Positions 36,791 through 47,711 of a DNA stretch of 64,000 nucleotides are shown piece by piece. The notes under the pieces were generated by a model that was not told the origin of the DNA, did not search any database, and saw nothing but the letters and a program-made list of their open reading frames with translations. Both the position numbers and the translations under genes were made by a program. This DNA comes from Malus domestica. Lineage: Eukaryota; Streptophyta; Magnoliopsida; Rosales; Rosaceae. Where the stretch lies: the NCBI RefSeq assembly GCF_042453785.1, contig NC_091670.1, positions 2,418,001 to 2,482,000 of the forward strand, in the 5' to 3' direction. Every line of letters begins with the position of its first letter. Within the stretch, counting starts at the first letter, position 1.

Positions 36791-38766
36791 GGGTTTTTTT
36801 TAGCACCTCATATATTATTGAATACACCCCGTATTAAAATTTTTATTAAATAACTTATACACCCTAATATACAATGACTATTTAGGCCTTGTAAGTTTTT
36901 TTTTTTTTTTTTTTTCAATAGAACTTCTAAATATACCTCAATCACTTTTTTTTTTAATAAAATTAATTATGCAAAGATTATTTTTCTCTTCAAGCTCTCC
37001 AAGTCACTCCCACCCTCCATCGTAGAACAAAACTCTAAATTATATATATATATATATATATAAACACATTGATTGAAAAAAAAATTTTTTTTGAGGAATG
37101 GAATATGAAATCAGTGTTTTGAAAGCTTCGCATGAAGTATGACTTTATAATTTTTTATTGTTTTAATGGTTTCATGCAAATTAAGGCCTTTTATATGCAA
37201 CCAAAGGCTGGTGAGTGGATATTTTTCCTTATCAACGAAAATAGTTTTTTAACTGGTTATGGAACCTAAATGGTTTAAGTCAGTGCTTGACTAGTTATGG
37301 ATAACTAAGGGTTGTTTTATTCACACTCCATATAATGTTGAATACACCTTATGCTGAATGCACCACATCCATTTTTTTATTTAAAATTTGTCTTAATACA
37401 CCTCATATATTGCCGCTTAGTACTACAATCTAGTGGTATTCATTTGTAAGAAGTCTTAAGTTCGATTCTCGTCAAATACGAATTTGAACCATAATATTGT
37501 TAGCAAATTATGAAGCTAACCTATCCCTCTCCCCTTTATTGTAGATAATATCATTTCTTCAAAATAAAAAATTACACCTCATCTACTTTTTCATACTACC
37601 CTTACACCACATACTTTAAAATACACCCACATATCAGAACTTTTCTGCATTTTGCTGCTCAATTCTGCTATATATTGATCAACTAAAGCAGCATCATCTA
37701 CTTCACTTTCACAACATATATTTCGACTTAAGTTGTCCATTTTTTCAATAATTGGAAAGCAATCATATTGGAAGGAATAATACGTTTTTCACAAGCATGA
37801 AAAGGAATATATCTGCTGCGTTTAGTGATTCAAATACAGGGTAAGGGTATAGAGTCTAAAAAAATATATCGCAGACAATAAACGTTCAATCTGAATACAC
37901 ATCGAAAATGATTTGGCGTGTATTAAAAAGTAATTTTCCTTTTTAACATATTTGGAGGCTTAAATAGTCGTTTCATATCACGGTATATAATTTGTTTAAT
38001 AATAAATTTTCTTTAAATTGTATCCAACAATATGTGGGTGCAAATAAAAAGAGCGTATTCAACATAGGAAAATTTTCGTAAATGTCGTACCCAGTGCACA
38101 AGGCTCCCGCTTTACGCAGGGTCTGGGAGAGGTGAATGTCGGCTAGTGTATTCAACAGAGGAAAATTTTCGTATCAATAAATATTTTTGTGTGGGTAATT
38201 TCTTTTAAAAATTTATAGTGCCTAAATAGTCATTTCATATTAAGATACATGAGTCATTTAATAATAAAATTTTATGTGGGATGTATTCAATAATATATGA
38301 GGTGCTAATAAAAAAAACCCAAAACTAATTCCTTCTTACTATTGTCATTGCTAAGACAGTAAAACCCTCGGCCACAAAATGAATTGTTTCATGCAATTAC
38401 AAATTACAAAATCGATTGCAGCAAGTTTTTGTTATTCGACGGTAATAAAATTCTTTTTTTCGTTTAACACCTAAATCTATGAGGATTCCAGTTGACGGTT
38501 ACCAAGTTTTGGTTAGTTATCCAAATTTATCAATTTTTGTGTACTTAAATAGGATCGTTCACAAGGCGACTCCTCTACATTTGACAACATTGAGGCTGCA
38601 CCTTGGATGTGGATAGTGTGGGTGTAGGATTTGGATTGTGTGGTTTGACGATATAATAGGAAAGTACTTGGAGGTGCGTCAATATCAATTTTAATTGGAA
38701 AAGTAGATATGAGATGTTTTAAGTATGTAAAATATATTCAATAATGGGGTGTGAATAAAACGACCC
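36791..38766. mobile_element. Nested TIR DNA transposons in TNL-C leader intron
   Basis: The left end (36791 onward, GGGTTTTTTTTAGCACCTCA...) reappears inverted at 38255-38320 over about 60 bp. A second related end at 37309 (GGGTTGTTTTATTCACACTC) reappears inverted up to 38766. The whole insert is flanked by TTTAAA (36785-36790 and 38770-38775), and the uninterrupted site is seen at about 19365. No transposase is seen, so these are non-autonomous elements. The two end pairs interleave, which suggests insertion of one relative next to or into another. Confidence 0.65.
37405..37570 (+). mobile_element. tRNA-derived SINE copy
   Basis: Starts CTTAGTACTACAATCTAGTGG (split after 20 bases: the head is TTAGTACTACAATCTAGTGG), carries the B-box-like GTTCGATTC, the shared body and 3' region (TATCCCTCTCCCC, GTAGATAATATC), and an A-rich tail. 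It lies inside the nested transposons. Confidence 0.65.
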
Positions 38767-39040
38767 AACTTTAAATCTTCTTTTGGTAATTGAAAATGTA
38801 TATTAAGCAAAACTTATTAAGGACTCAGAGAAAATACTAGAAAAATAAAATACAGGATCAATACAAATTTACACATGCAGAGAGAAGTGACAATAGGCAA
38901 GGCAAGAAGCAGAAAAATCACACTAAAAATTCTCACAACAAAGTTGTAGGAAGAGAGGAAATTGAGAGATAGGTAGGAATGAAAATAAATGGAAGAGAGA
39001 TGGACATCAGAGTAATTCTACTGGTAGTGGTGGTTTCGTG
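38767..39040 (-). other. TNL-C leader exon and upstream flank
   Basis: Matches 19365-19640 of unit B. The probable leader-exon donor reads CTAGTATT at 38837 instead of CTGGTAATT. The distance to the TIR exon is now about 2.4 kb because of the nested transposons. Confidence 0.4.
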
Positions 39041-40150
39041 TCGGAAATAGTGTCAAATGATGAATTATTTTATTGACAAAAAAAAAGTTAGTATGACTAT
39101 TTAGGGTGCTTCGTAGTATATGATATTTAGATGTTATAACTGTTATATTTTGATATTTGTATATTTAAATAAAGATTTAACAGTTAAAGCATTTAGAGTA
39201 TCTCATACTCCTGAGTACCGTAAAATTTCCATATAAAAAACAATTGGTAACGGTCCAAAAAAAAACCAGAGAAGCTATAGATGAGAAATGGTTAAACAAT
39301 TAGTAATACTTACTCACGCTTTTTTCATATGAAACAGGGTGTAATCGACATACTAGGTATTGTCACACCATAAAGTTAAAATACGATGTTGAGGCGGGGA
39401 TCAATTTGAGCCACACCAGTGTAATGTTTCCGTGCAAGTGAATCTCCTTCAAAGAAGCAACAAGGAAACCCCGGTATATATGTACCAGTACTACCATTAC
39501 AAAGCGAAAGGACAAGGATTTTCCACAATAAAAGTGGAAGACTGGCCATGACAAGTTTCGAGGAAGCTTCCTTGTTGGGGCGCGTTATCTTTCCTTACCT
39601 CCTCTTATCCCCAAAGTCATTGGATGCAGGACCGTCTTTCCAACTTTCTTATCAGAAAAGATGTTCATGTCTCTCTGTTTTTTCTAAAAAGGAAAGGGTA
39701 ATGCTTATGTCTCCCACTAATCTAGGCTTTTTCACACGAACATCCCAATGAAAAAGAAGCAAAAAAATCACAAAAGGTAACCGTCAAAATTTGACAAAAG
39801 GCAAGTAAAGAAGCAAAAAAATCACAAGGTAAATCTCACAGAAAGTTGTAGGAAGAGAGGAAATTAAAAGAGAGGTAGGAATGGAAGTAAATGGGAGAAA
39901 AATGGACAACAAAGTAATTCTACTAGTAATGGTAGTGGTGGTTGTGGGGACCACATGATATAGTGGTGAATTATTTTATTGGTGAATTATTTCATTAACA
40001 AATAAAAGTTAGTATGACTATTGACCTAAGTAGGATCAAAATAACCAAAATCCTTGGGTGGTCTTTAGGATGGGATACTCCATTGTTTTAACTGTTATAT
40101 TTTGATATTTGTATTTTTAACAAAAATTTAACAATTAAAACATTTACTAC
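39041..40150. other. Decayed copies of TNL upstream sequence
   Basis: 39340-39770 matches 8600-9050 and 21590-22080; 39780-39960 is a further copy of the leader-exon block. No conserved protein. Confidence 0.5.
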
Positions 40151-40559
40151 TTAATACCAAGATTTTAAAAAATACTAGGCGCTAATTGGACGGTGAGCTA
40201 AGGCCTAGCGCCTAGAAGGGCTAGGCGGCCTAGGTGGATTTAAGTAAATTTACTATCTATCATATAAATTAATTGAATTTACAATATTGTGTGTGTATAT
40301 ATATATAAATGAATTGAATTAAGGGAGCTTTATATATATAGACAAAAACTTTTACTATATTTCAAAGAACTCTACTAGTTTTTAAACATGTTAAAGAGAG
40401 ACAAAAATATAAAAACAACTAAAACCCAGCCCAAAAACATGGAAACAATGTTTTCAAATATCAGCCATACCCCTAAGGCTTTAGGACTGTTATAGAACTC
40501 AGCTATCACAACTCCAACAAAATTAATGTGCCATAAGCTCAACTCATCATTGACTATTT
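40150..40559. other. Intergenic sequence with GCGCCTAGG-type repeat
   Basis: 40155-40245 carries repeated AGGCGCTA/GCGCCTAG/GGCCTAGG strings and resembles 56915-57015; a C-rich inverted relative may be at 45250-45345. Probably the end of a DNA transposon family; no target duplication identified. Confidence 0.35.
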
Positions 40560-41165
40560 TTGCAGAATCAGTTTTGAAACTATATGCAGAATTAGTTTGT
40601 ATCCTTTATTACTAGAATCAATTCAACCCATCATCGGCTATTTTTGCAGAATCAGTTCAATCATTCATCGACCATTTTTGCATAATCAGTTCAACCTGTC
40701 GTCGACCATTTTTACAAAATCAGTTCAACCTCTCTTCGATCGTTTTTTTTCTTCAGAATCAGTTAAACCCGTCATTGACCATTTTTGCATAATCGATTCA
40801 ACCTGTCGTCCTGCAGTTCAACCTATCCTTGACTATTTTTGTAGAATCAGTTCAACGTATCCTCAACCGTTTTTGCAGAATCAGTTTAACTCGTCCGCAA
40901 TTCAACCCATCCTCTACCATTTTTGTTGAATTAGTTCAACCCGTCCTCAATCGTTTTTGCAGAATCAATTCAACCCATCCTCAACCATTTTTGCTGAATT
41001 AGTTCAACATGTCATCGACCATTTTTTGCAGAATCAATTCAACATTTTTAGAGAATCAGTTCATCCCATCATCGACAGTTTTTGTAGAATTAGTTCAACC
41101 CGTCCTCAATCGTTTTTTGCAGAATCAGTATCCATCTTCGACCATTTTTGCATAATTAGTTCAAC
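40560..41165 (+). repeat. Degenerate minisatellite, unit about 34 bp
   Basis: Around 17 imperfect units on the theme TTTTTGCAGAATCAGTTCAA then CCCGTCCTCGACCA. Unit length varies by small indels. Short open frames across it are by-products of the repeat. Confidence 0.85.
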
Positions 41166-42040
41166 TCGTATTTGATAAATGACAATGTTTACAAAATTTT
41201 ACTAATTCATCTTAGGGTTTATTATGTCGTGGGTGTGTTCGATAAATTTTACATTTGCAAAATCCAGTTCTTGTATTATTTTTTCCTTTTACAAATTCAA
41301 AATTTTGATAGAATTTTTTTTTCGTTAACAGAGGTTGAAATAAAATAGTAGAATTTTGGGGAAGAAAAGCAAGGCAAAGGCCAAGTCTTCTAATTCAGAA
41401 TTTATTTGATTTGAAACTCATCTTAAATTGGTCAATGGAAGGTTATTTGTGATAAATTGTGTTTGATTTGAATATCATATACTATAAAGCAGCAAGAACA
41501 TCCTTCAATCGAATTTCAAGGCACATTGAACTTGAAAAGGGAAAAAAGAATGGAATTATACCCGTCCAACAAATAATTAAAACTAGATGGGAACTTTAAT
41601 TGTCCAACTAGGAATGGGAATGAGATGGTAAACTGGGTATAGGTCGTAGATCCACAAGTTCATTCATTAATTTGAATAATTAAATGGAACCAATATTTCT
41701 TGAAGAGAGAAAGAGAGATAAATGAGCAACAGTTGAAGAGATATAAGTGTGAAAAAGACTTTTCCACTATAAAGGGTAATTTTCTAACTTACACTCTAGA
41801 GAAAAAAAGACAACGATGTCATTTTCACATGTATTAACTTTTGCCTCTCCTTGAAATGTTTAAAAAATGTTGTTTCAATATATAATTAAGTATTATAAGT
41901 ATACTCTAAGTGTAATTTTTCCTTGAATTAACTATATTGTATATATGACATGTAAATCTAATAATATGTTATATAGATATATTATATATTATAAAATATA
42001 TGTATGTGTTGTTATTTATTATGTAACATATTTATAAATA
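41166..42040. other. AT-rich spacer, no gene seen
   Basis: No conserved frame or repeat boundary recognised. The last ten bases (TTTATAAATA) are the target duplication of the next element. Confidence 0.5.
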
Positions 42041-44975
42041 GGGTAAATTACACAAAACTACATCAACTATAGGTTGAATCACAATCTCATACTTTATATT
42101 TTAAAAGTTACAATATCATACTTCAACTTACCAATTTGTCGCAATGTTAGACCTTCGTCAATTTTTCTATTAAATGCTGACATGGCTTAAGGCGGAGCCC
42201 ACTTCCTAGCCTAACTGAATTAAATTTTTTTATTAAATATATTAAAAAATAAAAATAAAATCATTTTAATATTTTTATAAAAAAATTGTGGACCCACCCT
42301 ACCAACCCTTTACCCTCACCCTTCCCGGCTCCCCAACCTTCCCTTCTTCCCCTTCTGTCTGCCCCAACCCGTTTCCTGGGCGAGTTTCCCAGGTGACTTT
42401 ATGACGAACTCTAGCGATAAGCACCGTCGCCACCACCATCGTTCCACTCCTCTCAGTGACACAAACATAACCCACTCAGATTTCACGTTGTTTGGCTACC
42501 ATTCATGGCGGATCGAACCGTGGAATTCCTGAGATTTTGATGCCGGGATTCCGCGAAGGAGTTCGAACATCCATCCTCACCCTCCTTCCCCCTTCATGTA
42601 ATCAGGAATACTTAAAACTAGGGATACTTTGGATGTGGTACCTAATCCTTAACATTCTATGACTAAAACCTTAATGGTATTCAAAATTTGATCTAAGTCC
42701 CTTGACTTTGTACACCTCATTATATTACAATTAATATTTATATTTTTATAGTTTTGACATTAATTGTTTGATATTTTATGGGATTTATAATCAACAACAA
42801 CAACAAAGCCTTTTCCCACTAAGTGGGGTCGGCTAAAAACAGAAATGGGATTTATAATCCTATAAATTTAAAATCCCTCATTATAATACTATTAGAAACG
42901 GTTACGATAAAAAAATTCAAACATTTTGATTGAATAAATAGATAAAAACTATGTAAAAATAAGAAATAATAAATGTTTGAAAAGTAATGTATCCATAGTG
43001 TTAAAAAATTGGTACATTTTACAAAAAAATTGGTACATTTCACATATAACAAAGTGGTACATTAATGCACAAAAATGGGTACATTATAAATAAATTAGGG
43101 TACATATAAAATATTAAAAAATTATGTGTACAAATGAATTTTAAAAAAATATAGGCGCTAAAAGAAATTAATACATGGGTACAAAATGAAACTAAAAAGA
43201 AAATACTACAAATTAAAAAAAATGTTGCAAATTAAAAGTGGGTACAAACTAAAAATATAAATATATGATACAAAGTTTAGGCATAAAACATAAATATACC
43301 ATATGTAATTTTTCTATCATTGATTAAATATACAATGTCACGTGACGGTATACACATGGGTACCAACACAAATAAAACTTTTAAAAATATGAGCACAAAA
43401 AGAAACTAATATATGGGTACAAATTAAAAATGAAAAGAAAATTAGTACAAATTAAAAATAGGTACAAACTAAAAATAAAAATATATGATAAAAAATTTAG
43501 CCATAAATATAAATATATTAATTTTAACATTTTTAACACTAAAGGAATATATTTAAAAATAAAAATATTTATTATTCAAATAATTAATGATGTTATTAAT
43601 ACCCAAGAACCTTAATCAAAAATTAAAAATGAATAGAATTTTAATCAATGGAATAACAAAAAGAATGATGTAAGCCTAATTTTTCCTTAAAACTATTCAT
43701 GTAATTAGGAATTCCATTTAAAGTTGGATGGTCCATAACAATCACAGATAGGCACAATATTTGGGTACAATTCTAAACTCCAAAACTTAAAACACACAAA
43801 ATGATGAAATTTAAAGATTTAATCTCACAAAAAAATTCAGAAGGAACCCATCAAGGAATAAAGCATACTAACAAGAACAAGTCAGAAGAAAAATTGAAAA
43901 CCCTCAAAAACCCAATTGAAAAACATAAAAAACCCATTAGGGAAATTGAAAAAAAATCAAAACCCATCAGACTTTTGCAGGTTTATTGCATTGGAAGCAA
44001 AATGTTTTAAGTGGAAGGCTCTAAGAACAAGCAAAGATCGAATGGCAGAACAAAGGTTCTCGGATGGCTGGACAGCGGTACTTGCACCTTGCTGTCGTTG
44101 TTGACTATCGTGCTCTCCAATGGCATAACAAAAGTTCTACCTCATTTCATCGATGTTGCTTTGTATAAACAAAACGACTTCGTTTCACCTTTTTTTTTTA
44201 ATTCCCAGGAGCAAAACGACGTAGTCTGGCCTGGGTATTTTGAAAAAATAAAATTAAATGCTGCGGTTTAGCGCAGCAGTGCAGTGCGCTGCAAACCCAT
44301 AACCAAACGGTGTTTGTACAAATTTCAAGGCCGAAATTCAAAACGGAAAAGAGAAAAGAATTGAGTTTCAGTCGATGAGAAAACCACCATCGCTAGCTGA
44401 CCCTACCAGATCTCAAAATCCTGCTCTTCTTTGAGCTCTCGATATACTCTGATAGCATCACGAAGAGAAGTAATTTTAAATCCAAGATGAACTCTAATCT
44501 GATTGAGTTGTAAATTTAAATTTATATTCTTTGATTTGTTATTTGAAGATTTTTTGAATTTTAATGGTTTTCACGTGGTGGGTCAAGTGAAGTTGGGTTG
44601 TAAAAGGTTAGTTTGTATTGGTTTTCTGAATTTTTGGGTGGTGGGTTGGGGAAGATTATAATTGTTGATCTGGGTTTAAGTTTCCAGGTCATATTCATAT
44701 TGGTTTGGGTGGTGAAGGGAGAGGGACGGCTGAAACGGGAAGAGGATGTGGGTCCCACATTGTTTTACAAAAGTATATAAATGATTTTGTTTTTAATTTT
44801 TAATATTTAATAATTTTTTAATCCAACTAAGATAAAAAGTGGGGTCCATCTCAAATCACGTAAGTATTTAACAGAAAAATTAACAGAAAGCATGAGGTAT
44901 GATATTGTAATTTTAAAACATGAGGTATGAGATTGTGGTTCGATCCATAATCAAAGTAATTTTGTGTAATTTATT
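42041..44975. mobile_element. Mutator-like element with long TIRs, possible Pack-MULE
   Basis: About 180 bp at the left end (GGGTAAATTACACAAAACTA onward) is repeated inverted at the right end (44975 leftward) with roughly 75-80% match by eye. The element is flanked by a perfect 10-bp direct repeat TTTATAAATA (42031-42040 and 44976-44985); long TIRs with a 9-10 bp duplication are typical of Mutator-like elements. No transposase is seen. GC-rich stretches just inside both TIRs (42290-42600 and 44020-44130) differ sharply from the AT-rich core (with a GGTACA-rich part at about 43010-43450), which suggests captured host gene pieces. Confidence 0.75.
42792..42844 (-). mobile_element. 53-bp 5'-truncated LINE insertion
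   Basis: Consists of a (GTT)n 3' tail and the CCCACTAAGTGGGGTCGGC stretch (given on the plus strand) found at the 3' end of the LINE at 59486. Perfect 14-bp duplications ATGGGATTTATAAT flank it (42778-42791 and 42845-42858). It lies inside the Mutator-like element, so it is younger than it. Confidence 0.85.
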
Positions 44976-44985
44976 TTTATAAATA

Positions 44986-47102
44986 TTGTATGCGGTGGGA
45001 GTTTTAGGTTAATAGTTTGGTGGGAAATATGTGGGGCCTTCAAAGAGAAAAGAATGGGATAATATTTTCAAAAGTTAAGTGAGAAAAAAAATTGAATAAT
45101 GAAAACTCAGTCATCTAAAGAAGCAAGAGTAAAACGACGACGTCAAGCTGTTATATTAAACAGCCAAATTATTATCTTCTTCACGAGTTCGTGCCGTCGG
45201 CTCTGCATCTAAAAAGTTTTCAGATTCCGGCGAAGTCCTTCACATGGCCTCGTCCAGTCCCGCCCAGCCCGCCTTGCCCCCCTAGTCCCGCCTGGTTCCC
45301 CTAGTCCCGCCTAGTCGCGCCTAACCCCACCCAAGCGCCCTTTTACACTACTTAATACTACGATTTAAGTGGTATTTTTCTTCACAAGCATGTAAGTAAA
45401 GAGATCTTAAATTTTTGTTAAAAATGAATTTGAACTACAATATTATAACTAATCCATTATGATTTTTCATCTACTTATCATCTTAGTGTAGATAATATCA
45501 TTTAAAAATAAAATAAAAAATAAAAAACAATTAAAATATCTAAAATATCGCTTACTTCCGAGTACCATAAAATTTCCAAACAATTGGTAATGGTTAAAAA
45601 ACAAGCTATAAATTAGGCATTGTTAAACAATTAGCAAGCGATATTGAGAGGGGGGCTGAAAGTGAAAGGATAAAATATTTTCCAAAAAAAAGTGGGAGAC
45701 TGACTCTGATTTCCAATACTAGTTCCAAAGTGTAAGGACAACTATTTTCTAAAAAAAAAAAATGGAAGACTGACTCTGATTTCCAATGCTAGTTCAAAAG
45801 TGTAGGGACAACTATTTTCTACAAAAAAAACAGAAAAAATGGAAGACTAACTGAGAAATTTCCAAAAAGCTTCTCTATTGGGACGTTGTTATCTTTCTTT
45901 ACCTCTTCTCTTCTCATCAAAGTGATTGGATGCAAGACTTCTGAATTCTCTGTGAGTTCCCGGCTTTCTAATCAGAAAATATATTCATGTCTCTGTTTTA
46001 TTTTAATTAATTTTTTTTTTTAACATGAAAATAATTATGTCACCCACTATGAAACTTCAATCTAGGTTTTTTCACACGAGCAGTAAAGGGGAAATCCAAC
46101 ACATAAGGTCATCTGGGCATTTGCACAATATTAGCCCAAAAATTCAACAAATCAGCTTCCAACTAAAAATCGTTTTGCAAATGGGCATATTTTGGAGGCT
46201 CAAAGCAGCGCCAGAAGGGCTAAAAAGTGTCAGAGACTCAGAGCCCAGGTACTGTATCACGACCTTAGGTTTGCGGCTCAATACCTGTAAGATCTATAAA
46301 GCGGTGAGGGACAGCATAGCACAAAAGGAACATAACCTCATCATGAATAATTGATCGAACTAAACTAAGTGACACATAATCATAGATTTCAAGCATAAGA
46401 GATTAGAAACAATGGTTCCGTGATGAATGCATGAATATTCCCTCATTCCCACCTCTATTCTCGTTAATTCATACTCAAAAAACACAAAGGTCTCACACGT
46501 CTTATATCGGGCTTTGGACTCAAGTATCTTGTTACATGAATTATCACCCATGATACATATTCGTTCACTTTCATTGTTCTTTCAAATCACAATGTTCTTC
46601 TCTCAGTCACTAAAGTCTCTCGCATAACGATCGTCTTTACCGTCTATCATTTGTGCTTACCGAAAACCCTGGTCCCTATGAGAGTTGAATGAAGTTTTCC
46701 AATACATCGTACCACTCCAAATTCATCACGACACAAGCCCATGTAACTCCCACGACTCATGCCTCTCATCATTGCAATGCATGATATAAATTCCGTTTCA
46801 TATATGAATGCCATAATTATTTGATCTATAAGAATAATATCAACATATAACTCCATATAATCTCAAGCATATTATCCAAGAGGAGTAACTGGCCGCACCA
46901 ATCATTCTAATTACCAATTCTTACATGCTAACAAGAACAAGTTACAGTTCACATAGCTTAATAAGACCAAACATTCAGTCAATAATAGAAGCTCCAAAGA
47001 ACTCCCTACCTTGATTTCAGTTTACTTTCGTACATCCCTATTATTAAGCATAAACCGTTGCTAGCATTCAAGAGTCACTGCCCCAAAACGAAGACCCTAT
47101 AG
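44986..47102. other. Intergenic region with SINE and decayed TNL flank
   Basis: 45345-45515 is an old SINE copy. 45560-46080 is a decayed copy of the TNL upstream block (compare 21000-22080). 46240-47102 has no gene and may belong to another LTR element that continues at 52423 on the other side of the copia insertion. Confidence 0.45.
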
Positions 47103-47642
47103 TGTTGTGCGGAAGCGGCGTACGACTGTAAGTGAATAGTAAAACAGAACAGAATAAAACCAACACCAACAAGAACACCAAGATTTATACTGGTTCGGCA
47201 ATGCCTACATCCAGTTTGGAGACGACGGAGTATTCCACTATAATCAATGAGAACATACAATAGTGTTTATCACTCAATTTCCCAAAGACCCAAATAACCC
47301 CAAGCTCTCACACTTACAATAGGAAGAGAAAACCAAAAATACAAAACAAGACAATTTGAGAAAATTCTTCTCTATGCCAAATGGCTTCTTGCTATTTTTC
47401 TCTCTTCCTTGTTCTTCTCTACTTCTCCATGCTTATGAGCTACACCTTGCTCTCCTTTTATAGCCAAAGAAAAGCTTCTCAAAGACATCAATGGCCAAAG
47501 GCCTAACATCAAGTCAAAAAGAATTAGGCATAAGTGCATCCAATTTTGGTTTCCCACATGTAGCATGCCATCCAACAATTTTGACCACAAAAGTAGCCCA
47601 AAGATTTGGACTTTGACTACATGTTTGAGTCAATAATCAACA
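47103..47642 (-). repeat. 3' LTR of the copia element
   Basis: Starts TGTTGTGCGG on the plus strand and ends AATCAACA. TATA box on the minus strand (TATAAAA, 47456-47462). Confidence 0.95.
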
Positions 47643-47656
47643 ATCTCCACCTTGAC
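47643..47656 (-). promoter_or_regulatory. Polypurine tract of the copia element
   Basis: The minus strand reads CAAGGTGGAGAT directly before the 3' LTR. This purine-rich primer for plus-strand DNA synthesis is in the expected place and of copia type. Confidence 0.7.
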
Positions 47657-47711
47657 TCAAACCCTCTAAGTAGAACTCCAAATAGTCATCTCCCAATCCC
47701 CCATGGGGCAA

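Noticed and set aside
40560..41165. CRISPR-like array
   Set aside because: Repeat units are contiguous and degenerate with no unique spacers, and this is plant nuclear DNA.
40597..41175. Two plus-strand frames of 110 and 72 codons
   Set aside because: Low-complexity translations of a minisatellite with no conserved start or codon bias.
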